Shown here in pieces: positions 1 to 6,182 of a DNA stretch of 8,695 bases (position 1 is the first letter of the stretch; every line of letters starts with the position of its first letter). Below the pieces are notes generated by a model. That model was not told the DNA's origin, did not search any database, and was given only the letters and a program-made list of their open reading frames with translations. Position numbers and translations under genes: made by a program. This DNA comes from Actinomycetota bacterium (lineage in GTDB: Bacteria > Actinomycetota > Thermoleophilia > Gaiellales > Gaiellaceae). The DNA lies in assembly GCA_005883365.1 (NCBI GenBank), contig VAXA01000036.1, positions 1 through 8,695 on the forward strand, written 5' to 3'.

Positions 1-568
1 CGCGGACGACCCCGCCCTTGCCCACGTCTGCACGGCCCGCCTCGAACTGCGGCTTCACCAGCACTACCGCCTGCCACTCCGGCGCGCAGAGTCGGAGCAC
101 CGGCGGGAGCGCGAGGCGCACCGAGATGAAGGAGACGTCACAGACCGCGAGCTGCGGCTCGAACGGGAGCTCCGTGAGCGTGCGCGCGTTCGTCCGTTCG
201 AGCACCGTCACGCGCGGGTCCGCGCGAAGGCGTGGGTGGAGCTGGCCGTAGCCGACGTCGAGCGCGATCACCCGGGCCGCTCCCCGCTGGAGGAGCACGT
301 CGGTGAAGCCGCCGGTCGAGGCGCCGACGTCGACGCAGTCGAGGCCGGCGGGATCGACGCCGAGCCCGTCGAGCCCGTGCGCGAGCTTCTCGCCGCCGCG
401 CGAGACGTACGGCGGCGGGCTCTCGACCACGAGCGCGGCGTCCTCCTCCACCTGCTGGCCCGGCTTCTCGAAACCCGGCACTAGCCCCGCAAGCACGAAC
501 GCCTGCGCCTGCGCCCGCGATTCGGCCAGCCCGCGTTCGACGAGGAGGACGTCGAGCCGCTTCTTCAA
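1..568 (-). CDS. tlyA: TlyA family rRNA 2'-O-methyltransferase (C-terminus cut by window edge)
   Basis: TlyA-type enzymes methylate ribose 2'-OH groups of rRNA using S-adenosylmethionine. 189 residues are visible; the family is usually about 240-270, so the C-terminus lies beyond position 1. An S4 RNA-binding domain spans roughly residues 4-30 ([11 protein letters not shown]). Then come YVSRGGEKL with the first catalytic Lys (K61), the SAM motif DVGASTGGF (80-88), CDVSFIS with D144, and [10 protein letters not shown] with K172. The fourth residue of the K-D-K-E set, a Glu, would be off the window. The start is TTG: its last two bases are the first two of the ispA stop TGA (4-nt overlap), no in-frame start lies just upstream, and the N-terminus [13 protein letters not shown] matches the family. 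No Shine-Dalgarno is visible, so translation probably depends on coupling to ispA. Bacillus has dxs between ispA and tlyA; here there is none. The name haemolysin sometimes attached to this family is historical. Confidence 0.93.
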   Translation of the reverse strand, partial: MKKRLDVLLVERGLAESRAQAQAFVLAGLVPGFEKPGQQVEEDAALVVESPPPYVSRGGEKLAHGLDGLGVDPAGLDCVDVGASTGGFTDVLLQRGAARVIALDVGYGQLHPRLRADPRVTVLERTNARTLTELPFEPQLAVCDVSFISVRLALPPVLRLCAPEWQAVVLVKPQFEAGRADVGKGGVVR

Positions 569-1344
569 GCCGTGCGCACTGCGAGACCGTCGACGACGTC
601 GCGGAGGACGGTCGTGTCCGCGTCGACCTCGGTCAGCCTCGCGCGCGCGCGCTCCGCGGCCTCGTCGACGAAGCGGCGCGCTCCCTCCATCCCGTGCTCG
701 CGTACGTACCCGTCCTCGTCGAGGATGTCGTCGACGATCTGGAAGAGGAGACCGAGCTCCTCCGCGAACCCCCGCCACGGCGCCTGCTCCTCCTCACGCA
801 GCTCGGCCGCCCAGAGCGCCATCGTCACGGACGCGTAGAAGAGCCGTCCCGTCTTCAGCCGGTGCACCGCGGCGAGGTCGTAGCCGTCGACCATCGTGTC
901 GAGGTATTGCCCGCCGATCATCCCGAGCGTCGCCTCGGCCAGCTCGCGCGCGACGGCCGACGACTCGTAGCGCGCCGTGAGCCGGAAGGCCTCGGCGAGC
1001 AGCGCGTCGCCCGCAAGGACGCCGACGCCTTCCCCGAACTTCTTCCAGGTCGAGGCATGGCCACGCCGTTCCTCGTCGTCGTCCATCGCAGGCAGGTCGT
1101 CGTGGACGAGGGAGAACGTGTGGACGAGCTCGACGGCCAGGGCGGCCGGCATGACCTGTCCCGCCGGCGCGCCGAGAGCCTCCCCGACGGCCAGCGCTAT
1201 CACGGGGCGTACCCGCTTGCCGCCGACCTCGAGCGCGTAGCGCACCGATGTCGCCTGGCCGTGGAGCTCGGGCCAGAGGTCGAGCCGCTCGAGCGCGTCC
1301 TCGACGAGCGCCTTCAGCTCATCAGGACTGTGCAGCTCAGGCAC
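565..1344 (-). CDS. ispA: Short-chain trans-prenyl diphosphate synthase (FPP/GPP synthase family)
   Basis: The product condenses isopentenyl diphosphate with allylic diphosphates to make farnesyl-type precursors of quinones, carotenoids and undecaprenyl carriers. It has 259 residues: GGKRVRP (41-47), the first Asp-rich motif DDLPAMD (82-88), GGQYLD (144-149), K164-T165 and the second Asp-rich motif DDILD (205-209). The aromatic F77 five residues before the first Asp motif, and the Pro-Ala insertion within it, fit bacterial type II farnesyl synthases, so a C15 product is inferred. It is about 35-40 residues shorter than E. coli IspA. Most of the loss lies just after DDILD, where the usual GKxxGxD...GKxTYP loop is missing. 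The GTG start overlaps the preceding XseB-like gene by 8 nt, and GGAGG sits only a few bases before it. The stop overlaps tlyA. XseB-ispA-tlyA order is common in bacteria. Confidence 0.93.
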   Translation of the reverse strand: MPELHSPDELKALVEDALERLDLWPELHGQATSVRYALEVGGKRVRPVIALAVGEALGAPAGQVMPAALAVELVHTFSLVHDDLPAMDDDEERRGHASTWKKFGEGVGVLAGDALLAEAFRLTARYESSAVARELAEATLGMIGGQYLDTMVDGYDLAAVHRLKTGRLFYASVTMALWAAELREEEQAPWRGFAEELGLLFQIVDDILDEDGYVREHGMEGARRFVDEAAERARARLTEVDADTTVLRDVVDGLAVRTA

Positions 1345-1540
1345 CCGCCTCCGCCGCCCGCTGCGCGCGGGTGAGCTCCTCCTCGACGGCCTTCGCGAGC
1401 TCCGACAGCTCGCCGAGCAGCTCGATCGCCCGCTCCGGCGATCCGCCCTCTCCCTCCGAGAGTTGCTCGAGCTCCGCGCGCACCGCCTCGACCCGCGCCA
1501 GCAGCTCCTCCGCCCGCGTCAGCGACTCGTCGCTGCTCAC
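1337..1540 (-). CDS. Small two-helix protein, possibly exonuclease VII small subunit (XseB-like)
   Basis: The 67-residue, Glu/Ala/Leu-rich protein is predicted by eye as two amphipathic helices (about 5-28 and 35-64) joined by a Gly/Ser/Glu loop (SEGEGGSPE). This is the size and shape of XseB, the small subunit that binds XseA to form the single-strand nuclease exonuclease VII. The second helix (AIELLGELSELAKAVEEEL) resembles the XseB pattern in which a Leu/Glu-rich helix ends in a Leu-x-x-Ala-x-x region. Position supports this too: xseB normally precedes ispA. However, the match is weak at sequence level, and the catalytic partner xseA, normally immediately upstream, is absent here. The GTG start overlaps the nusB stop (GTGA), with a GGGAGC Shine-Dalgarno at 1553-1548. 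It could instead be an unrelated coiled-coil protein. Confidence 0.5.
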   Translation of the reverse strand: MSSDESLTRAEELLARVEAVRAELEQLSEGEGGSPERAIELLGELSELAKAVEEELTRAQRAAEAGA

Positions 1541-1932
1541 GTCGTTTGCTCCCGCTCCCGCGCGAGCCTCCCGAGGATCCCGTTCACCAGCCTCGCAGCA
1601 TCCTCGGATGCATAGCGCTTCGCAAGCGTCACCGCTTCGTCGAGGACGACCTCGAGCGGCACCTCTCCTTCGTCGAGCTCCTCGAGCGCCACACGGAGGA
1701 CGTTGCGCTCGACCGCGCCGAGGCGATCCGCGGTCCAGTCGTCGGAGGCGGCGGTGATCCGTGCGTCCAACTCCGGAGCATGCTCGGTCACGGCCTCCGC
1801 GAGCTCCCGCGTGTAGTCATCGACCTCGCCTTCGTACAGCGACCCGAGCGGCCGGCCGGTGACGTCCCACTGGAAGAGCATGAAAACGGCGGCTCGACGA
1901 GCCTCGCGGCGACTGATGCCGCTATCGCGCAC
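1537..1932 (-). CDS. nusB: Transcription antitermination protein NusB
   Basis: NusB pairs with NusE (ribosomal protein S10) on boxA RNA to support antitermination during rRNA operon transcription. The 131-residue all-helical protein is the usual size. Family regions are RREARRAAVFMLFQWD (8-23), the central helix containing ADRLGAVERNVLR (68-80), and the C-terminal block VPLEVVLDEAVTLAKRY (91-107) followed by SEDAARLVNGILGRL. The GTG start lies 11 nt inside the end of asp23 and is preceded by a clear GGAGGA Shine-Dalgarno at 1946-1941 with an 8-nt spacer, which decides this start. The stop overlaps the next gene by 4 nt. The asp23-nusB neighbourhood is the same as in Firmicutes, but folD and xseA, which usually follow nusB there, are missing. 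Confidence 0.95.
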   Translation of the reverse strand: MRDSGISRREARRAAVFMLFQWDVTGRPLGSLYEGEVDDYTRELAEAVTEHAPELDARITAASDDWTADRLGAVERNVLRVALEELDEGEVPLEVVLDEAVTLAKRYASEDAARLVNGILGRLAREREQTT

Positions 1933-2233
1933 GCTCGAGCTCCTCCACGGTCACGTCGACCGCCTCGACCTCGACGTCGCACATGCAGGCGAGGGCGTCA
2001 GCGACCCGCTCCTGCACGGCGGCCGACACCTCGGGGAGCACACGCCCGTACGCGATGGCGAGCTGCAGCTCGGCGCGGGCGCGGCCGTCCTGCAACTCGA
2101 CACCGAGCCGCCGGCGTCCCTTGCACAGCCGCGCACCGTCGACCGAGGAGACAGCGCGCCGCACGATCTCCGTCAGCGCGGCCTCGCTCACGCGGACGGA
2201 GCCGCCGCTCTCCTGCACGAGCACCCGGCTCAT
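1922..2233 (-). CDS. Asp23/Gls24 family protein (YqhY-like)
   Basis: This small cytosolic protein of the Asp23/Gls24 (DUF322) family has 103 residues. The family pattern is visible as GSVRVSEAALTEIVRRAV (11-28) with the following VDGA turn, then VELQDGRARAELQLAIAYG (45-63), PEVSAAVQERVADAL (67-81) and the closing strand VEVEAVDVTVEEL (87-99). In B. subtilis the equivalent accC neighbour, YqhY, has been genetically linked to acetyl-CoA carboxylase control, so a role tuning lipid synthesis is a reasonable inference here. The ATG start overlaps the accC stop as ATGA, so expression is probably coupled to accC. The molecular function of the family is not firmly known. No membrane segment or signal peptide is present. 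Confidence 0.9.
   Translation of the reverse strand: MSRVLVQESGGSVRVSEAALTEIVRRAVSSVDGARLCKGRRRLGVELQDGRARAELQLAIAYGRVLPEVSAAVQERVADALACMCDVEVEAVDVTVEELERAR
1941..1946 (-). promoter_or_regulatory. Shine-Dalgarno for nusB
   Basis: GGAGGA on the minus strand lies 8 nt before the GTG at 1932, inside the end of asp23. It supports the chosen nusB start and shows that the downstream operon genes use SD-led initiation, unlike accC. Confidence 0.75.
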
Positions 2234-3591
2234 GATCCCGCCAGCGCCGGCAGCCGCGCCCCGGCCTCCTCGAGGAACGACGTCGAGTACTCACCGCTGC
2301 GGAACTCGTCGCTGTCGAGGATCTCGGCCAGGACCTCGCGCGTCGTGGGGACGCCTTCGAGCTCGAGCTCGCGCAGCGCCCGCCGGGCTCGCTCGATCGC
2401 CAGGCGGCGGCTCGCGTCGACGATGATCAGTTTCGCGATCAGGGAGTCGTAATACGGCGTGATCGTCGTCCCATCTTCGACGAACGTGTCGACGCGGATG
2501 CCGGGCCCGAGCGGCGGCCGGAACCGCTCGATGCGCCCGGGCGCCGGAGCGAAGCCGCGTGCCGGGTCCTCGGCGTTGATCCGCAGCTCGATCGCGTGGC
2601 CGTTGCGGGGTCCCGCGCGGCCGCCGTGCCCTAGCGGCTCGCCCGCTGCGATCCGGACCTGCTCGCGGACGAGGTCGAGCCCGGTGACGAGCTCGGTGAC
2701 CGGATGCTCGACCTGGAGGCGTGCGTTCAGCTCGATGAAGGAGAACGAGCCGTCCGGCCCGACGAGGAACTCGAAGGTGCCGGCGTTGCGGTAGCCGATG
2801 TGCCGAGAGGCGCGCTCGGCCGCGGCCTCCATCGCCTCGCGCTGCTCGTCGTCGAGCGCGGGCGAAGGCGACTCCTCGATCAGCTTCTGATGGCGGCGTT
2901 GGACCGAGCACTCGCGCTCGCCGCAGGTGAGGACGTTGCCGTGGTGATCGCAGAGCACTTGGATCTCGACGTGACGGGCCGGCGCGATCACCTTCTCGAC
3001 GTAGAGCGAGCCGTCCCCAAAGGCGGCGTGGGCCTCGGCCGCGGCGCGCTCGTAGGCGCCGTGGAGGGCGCTCGGCTCGATCACGACCCGCATGCCCTTG
3101 CCGCCGCCGCCGGCCGCAGCCTTCAGCAGCACCGGGAACCCGAGCTCCTCGGCGGCGGCAAGCGCGTCCTCCGGCCCGGCGACTACGTTGGTGCCGGGAA
3201 CCAGCGGAACGCCGGCGGCGTGCATCTCGGCCTTGGCGCGCGCCTTGTCCCCCATCCGCTCCATCACCTCTGCGGGTGGACCGATGAACACGAGGTCGTT
3301 CTCCTCGCAGGCGCGGACGAAGCCGGCGTTCTCGGAGAGGAAGCCGTAGCCGGGATGGACGGCCTCGCAACCGGTCGTCTCGGCGGCGGCTATGAGAGCG
3401 GGGACGCTGAGGTAGCTCTCGGCGGCGGGCGCAGGCCCGATCCGGACCGAGTTGTCGGCGAGCCGCACGTGGAGCGCCTGCTCGTCCGCCGTCGAGTGCA
3501 CCGCGACCGCCTCGACGCCGAGCTCGTGCAGCGCCCGGATCACGCGGACGGCGATCTCGCCGCGGTTCGCTACGAGGACACGGTTGAACAC
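2230..3591 (-). CDS. accC: Acetyl-CoA carboxylase, biotin carboxylase subunit
   Basis: AccC uses ATP and bicarbonate to carboxylate biotin on the carrier protein, the first half-reaction of acetyl-CoA carboxylase. The 453-residue protein has the full biotin carboxylase plan. It comprises the N-terminal domain FNRVLVANRGEIA, the ATP-grasp with K116 (GDK), K157 and the Gly loop GGGGKGM (161-167), and the metal Glu residues E274 and E287. The catalytic stretch NARLQVEHPVTE (289-300) carries R291 and E295, and R337 lies in RINAEDP. All expected catalytic residues appear intact. The GTG start gives the canonical N-terminus and lies 6 nt after a TAGACT -10 hexamer, with no Shine-Dalgarno, suggesting a leaderless transcript. 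It heads the run accC-asp23-nusB-xseB-like-ispA-tlyA. Its partner BCCP is the C-terminal part of the gene starting at 5980, separated from it by an oppositely oriented cupin gene. Confidence 0.96.
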   Translation of the reverse strand: MFNRVLVANRGEIAVRVIRALHELGVEAVAVHSTADEQALHVRLADNSVRIGPAPAAESYLSVPALIAAAETTGCEAVHPGYGFLSENAGFVRACEENDLVFIGPPAEVMERMGDKARAKAEMHAAGVPLVPGTNVVAGPEDALAAAEELGFPVLLKAAAGGGGKGMRVVIEPSALHGAYERAAAEAHAAFGDGSLYVEKVIAPARHVEIQVLCDHHGNVLTCGERECSVQRRHQKLIEESPSPALDDEQREAMEAAAERASRHIGYRNAGTFEFLVGPDGSFSFIELNARLQVEHPVTELVTGLDLVREQVRIAAGEPLGHGGRAGPRNGHAIELRINAEDPARGFAPAPGRIERFRPPLGPGIRVDTFVEDGTTITPYYDSLIAKLIIVDASRRLAIERARRALRELELEGVPTTREVLAEILDSDEFRSGEYSTSFLEEAGARLPALAGS

Positions 3592-3597
3592 GGGCAG

Positions 3598-3603
3598 AGT
3601 CTA
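3598..3603 (-). promoter_or_regulatory. Candidate -10 element for leaderless accC mRNA
   Basis: On the minus strand TAGACT (TANNNT) ends exactly 6 nt before the accC GTG, so transcription would begin at or next to the start codon. No Shine-Dalgarno lies between, and no convincing -35 is visible about 17 nt upstream (inside the cupin coding sequence). The hexamer shares its TA step at 3602-3603 with the cupin -10 on the other strand. Confidence 0.5.
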
Positions 3604-3607
3604 TGGT
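3602..3607 (+). promoter_or_regulatory. Candidate -10 element for leaderless cupin mRNA
   Basis: TATGGT (TANNNT) on the plus strand ends 6 nt before the cupin ATG at 3614. There is no Shine-Dalgarno. Spacing and hexamer type mirror the accC element on the opposite strand, giving predicted start sites 23 bp apart. No clear -35 is seen. Confidence 0.5.
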
Positions 3608-3613
3608 CCGGCC

Positions 3614-4177
3614 ATGGACGTCCCCGAGGCGCAGCTCGAGGAGACCGAGCACGGACTCGTCTACAAGGGCGACGGCTGGTTCGTCGTCAACGCAGAGGAG
3701 GTCCGCTGGCGCGAGTCCGAGGGCATCGGCCGGTCGACGAACTTCGGCGGGGACACGATCTTCGACCAGATCGGGATCGGGATCGACGTGCTCGGGCCGG
3801 GCCAGCCAATGTCGATGTACCACTGGGAGAGCGACCAGGAGAACTTCGTGGTCCTCTCGGGCACGGCGACGCTGATCATCGAGGGCCAGGAACGGGCGCT
3901 GCGGCGGTGGGACTTCGTCCACTGTCCCCCCTTCGCCGAGCACACGATCGTCGGCGGGCCCGAGGGGTGCGTCGTCTTCGGTGTCGGAGCGCGTGAGCGC
4001 CACACGGAGATCGGCCCGGATGGGGAACGCCAGGGCAAAGAGGGCGAGAGCGAGTACACCGTCAACGATACGGCGCTCAAGTACGGCGCGGGTATCGAGC
4101 CGGGAACGCCGCAGAACGAGGCGTACTCCCGCTTTCCGCCGCGGCGCTACGTGGCCTACGGCGGTTGGCTCGACTGA
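3614..4177 (+). CDS. Cupin-domain protein, function unknown
   Basis: The 187-residue protein carries a single central cupin barrel. Motif 1 spans about 61-83 (GPGQPMSMYHWES, then ENFVVLSG). The metal positions read H70, E72 and E76, so the usual second His of HxH is Glu. Motif 2 (about 100-114, DFVHCPPFAEHTIVG) supplies H110. The barrel is flanked by a ~55-residue N-terminal part and a charged, Gly-rich C-terminal tail ending near RRYVAYGGWLD. No signal peptide or membrane helix is present. The ATG at 3614 is preferred over upstream in-frame starts because those lie inside accC and the domain begins after 3614. It is the only plus-strand gene here and splits accB from accC; its stop is 6 nt from the convergent accB-fusion stop. 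A metal-binding small-molecule or regulatory role is possible, but no substrate can be assigned. Confidence 0.9.
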   Translation: MDVPEAQLEETEHGLVYKGDGWFVVNAEEVRWRESEGIGRSTNFGGDTIFDQIGIGIDVLGPGQPMSMYHWESDQENFVVLSGTATLIIEGQERALRRWDFVHCPPFAEHTIVGGPEGCVVFGVGARERHTEIGPDGERQGKEGESEYTVNDTALKYGAGIEPGTPQNEAYSRFPPRRYVAYGGWLD

Positions 4178-4183
4178 GCTCGA

Positions 4184-5980
4184 CTAGAGTGTCGGCCGGC
4201 CGACGAGGGGCTCGAGCTCGAACAGGAGCTGCCCGAACTCCACCGGCGTCGCGTTCTCGGCGTGGACGGCGCGCACGACTCCCTCGACGTCCGCCTTGAC
4301 CTCGTTCATGAGCTTCATCGCCTCGAGGATGCAGAGGGTCTGCCCTGGCCCGACGACGTCGCCGACCTCGACAAACGGGGGCGCTCCCGGCTGCGGCGCC
4401 CGGTAGAAGGTGCCGACCATCGGCGACTCGACGCGGACGAGGGTGCCGCTGACCGAGGCGGGAGCCGTTTCTCCCGGCTCGCGCACCGCGAGCGGCGCCT
4501 CGCCCGACACGGCGGCTGGAAGGTCAGGGGTCGAGCGAACCGAGATCCGCATCCCGTCTTCCTCGATGGTCACCTCGCCGATCCCAGACTCCTGGACGAT
4601 CCGCACGATGTCCTGGATGCGCTGGGTGCGGCTCTCGCCCATCCCCGCGAGGTCGTCGTCGCGCCGGCCGCGGCTGCGGATTCCGCGCAGCAGCCGCTCC
4701 GCGTCCTCGCCGAAGAGGCCGAGCAGAAGCAGCTCCTCCTCACTTGTCGCGACGTCCCCCGCGCGCTCGCGCACCTCGTCGAGCGGCGGCGTGACGTCCT
4801 CCTCGCTCTCCGGGTCGGCGGTGAGCTGGACGACCCGCTCGAGGGCGGGGTCGATCGGCGCCGGCGGCGTGCCGAAGGCGCCGGAGACGAGGCTGCGCAG
4901 CTCGTCGACGACGACGAGGTAGCGGCTCGCCGAGAGGACGTTGATGATCGCCTGCGAGGCCAGCACCTGGCCGATCGGCGAGGCGAGCGGCGGCCAGCCC
5001 GTCTCCTCGCGGATCCGGTCGAGCTCCTCGAGCACCTCGTCGAGCCGATCGTGGGAGCCCTCCGCCTGCAGCGAGTGGTCGATCCCGGCGACGACGCTCG
5101 CCGGCACGTCGTGGCGCGCTGCGAGCACCGCTATGCGCGGCACGAGCGGCGTCACGAGCTCGTCGCCGATGTGCTCGTCGACGAGGTCCGTCGCCTGCCA
5201 GAGGAGGTCGACGTCGACGCCCGGGTCGAGGCCGATGCCGCTGAGCGCCTCCGCAAGCGCCTCGCCCGAGACGCGGTGGAGGGTCAGCGCGAGCGGATAG
5301 ATCGCGCAGGCGATGACCTGGGCGCCCGCGCGGGCGGCAGCCAAGGCGGCGGCGAGAGCGCTGCCGCCGGCTCCCTGCACGTAGATCCCGACGGGTAGGC
5401 CGCTCGCTTCGGCGAGGGCGCGCACGAGCTGCTCCGCCGTGTGCGGCTGCAGCGAGCCGGTCGGGTCGTGGAGGAGGACGCGCACCGCGCCGAGCTCGGG
5501 CAGCATCCGCGCCCGCTCGATCAGCGTCTCGATCTCGCCGGTGCGCCCAGGGCTGTAGACGAGCCCGGCCTCGAAGTCGCGCTCGGCCGCGACGATAGCC
5601 TCCGCCGCCTCGCGCAGGTTCGAGACGTCGTTGAGCGGGTCATGGAGCCGGAAGACGTCGATTCCGTTCTCCGCCGCCGTCGCGACGAAACGCCGGGCGA
5701 AATCGGCGTCGACGGGACGGGAGCCGACGAGGAAGCGGCCGCGCAGTGCGAGCCCGAGCGGCGTCTTGACGCGCGCCTTGAGGGCACGGATCCGCTCCCA
5801 CGGGCTCTCGACCCCCCGCTTGACGGCTGCGTCGAAGCACCCGCCGCCCGAGACCTCGAGGTAAGCAAACCCGGCCTTGTCGAGGATCTCGGCAAGCCGG
5901 AGCTGCTCCGCCACGGGAACGCGTCCAGCGAGCGGTTCCTGGCCGAGCAGGCGAATGGTCGTGTCGGCTAGGGAAGGCAT
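4184..5980 (-). CDS. accB: Fusion of degenerate PYC/OADA-type carboxyltransferase domain with AccB biotin carboxyl carrier protein
   Basis: The product has 598 residues. Residues 1-435 match, end to end, the carboxyltransferase fold of pyruvate carboxylase/oxaloacetate decarboxylase alpha: ADTTIR (5-10), AGFAYLEVSGGGCFD (36-50), SPWERIRALK (59-68), AENGIDVFR (103-111), LASPIGQVLASQAIINVL (332-349), GTPPAPIDP (370-378) and an EEELLLLGLF C-terminal helix. Residues 452-592 are a complete AccB: an N-terminal helix-strand region (RIQDIVRIVQESGIGEVTI), a Pro/Ala linker, SPMVGTFYRAP, and the biotin site EAMKLM with K556. Known metal ligands are all replaced: Asp to L11, carbamylated Lys to H171, and the two His to Y200 and Q202. 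The domain is therefore probably not a standard carboxyltransferase. The AccB part should serve AccC. The ATG at 5980 is chosen because the family begins there and TACAGT lies 6 nt upstream. The frame stays open to 6163, but that extension is Arg-rich and unlike the family. Confidence 0.9.
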   Translation of the reverse strand: MPSLADTTIRLLGQEPLAGRVPVAEQLRLAEILDKAGFAYLEVSGGGCFDAAVKRGVESPWERIRALKARVKTPLGLALRGRFLVGSRPVDADFARRFVATAAENGIDVFRLHDPLNDVSNLREAAEAIVAAERDFEAGLVYSPGRTGEIETLIERARMLPELGAVRVLLHDPTGSLQPHTAEQLVRALAEASGLPVGIYVQGAGGSALAAALAAARAGAQVIACAIYPLALTLHRVSGEALAEALSGIGLDPGVDVDLLWQATDLVDEHIGDELVTPLVPRIAVLAARHDVPASVVAGIDHSLQAEGSHDRLDEVLEELDRIREETGWPPLASPIGQVLASQAIINVLSASRYLVVVDELRSLVSGAFGTPPAPIDPALERVVQLTADPESEEDVTPPLDEVRERAGDVATSEEELLLLGLFGEDAERLLRGIRSRGRRDDDLAGMGESRTQRIQDIVRIVQESGIGEVTIEEDGMRISVRSTPDLPAAVSGEAPLAVREPGETAPASVSGTLVRVESPMVGTFYRAPQPGAPPFVEVGDVVGPGQTLCILEAMKLMNEVKADVEGVVRAVHAENATPVEFGQLLFELEPLVGRPTL

Positions 5981-5986
5981 CGCGCG

Positions 5987-5992
5987 ACTGTA
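5987..5992 (-). promoter_or_regulatory. Candidate -10 element for leaderless accB-fusion mRNA
   Basis: Minus-strand TACAGT (TANNNT) is followed by CGCGCG and then the ATG at 5980, again a 6-nt spacing and no Shine-Dalgarno. It supports both the start choice and a separate transcription unit after efp. No good -35 is visible at the usual distance. Confidence 0.5.
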
Positions 5993-6182
5993 CCTCGGAA
6001 CCGCTGTGTGCTTCCTCGGTGGGAAGGTGGCGTCCAGGCCGGAGCGGAAGCACGCGCGAAGCGCCGCTTCCGCGGAGGCCCGCCGTGGCGCGCTGCCGCT
6101 CCTGCGCCGCAGGTGCACGACCGGCCGCGCCTCGACGGCAATGCTCCGCATCCCGAGACGCAAGCAAGCTTTTCTGCGCGGA
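5993..6182 (-). other. Intergenic stretch between efp terminator region and accB fusion
   Basis: GC-rich sequence with no supported gene. The accB-fusion frame is open through most of it, encoding an Arg/Ala-rich string (residues such as RRRSGSAPRRAS) that matches nothing in the carboxyltransferase family. No Shine-Dalgarno supports a start here. It may hold the upstream promoter region or a regulator site for the acc genes, but no specific operator was recognised. Confidence 0.4.

Noticed and set aside
3452..3613. Longer cupin starting inside accC
   Set aside because: It would overlap the accC N-terminus by about 140 nt and adds low-complexity residues. The ATG at 3614 fits the domain and the -10 element.
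2704..3996. 430-residue plus-strand open frame antisense to accC
   Set aside because: This is the typical long antisense frame of high-GC genes; its Asp/Arg/Val-rich product shows no domain, and the frame crosses the accC-cupin gap out of frame with the cupin.
2291..4003. 570-residue minus-strand open frame across accC and the cupin gene
   Set aside because: It is an alternative frame of accC with Arg/Ala/Gly-rich low-complexity content and covers the antisense of the cupin gene. accC in the other frame has full catalytic motifs.
4262..5398. 378-residue plus-strand open frame antisense to the accB fusion
   Set aside because: Composition (Arg/Asp/Val/Leu repeats) is that of antisense high-GC DNA; no motif or start signal was seen.
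4184..5980. Calling the fusion an ordinary pyruvate carboxylase subunit B or oxaloacetate decarboxylase alpha
   Set aside because: All four metal ligands and the catalytic Thr region are missing, and the carrier part has the AccB N-terminal segment typical of acetyl-CoA carboxylase.
5981..6163. N-terminal 61-residue extension of the accB fusion from an upstream in-frame start
   Set aside because: The extension is Arg/Ala-rich and unlike the family, which begins at the ADTTIR strand. No Shine-Dalgarno supports it, and the TACAGT hexamer 6 nt before 5980 favours the shorter form.
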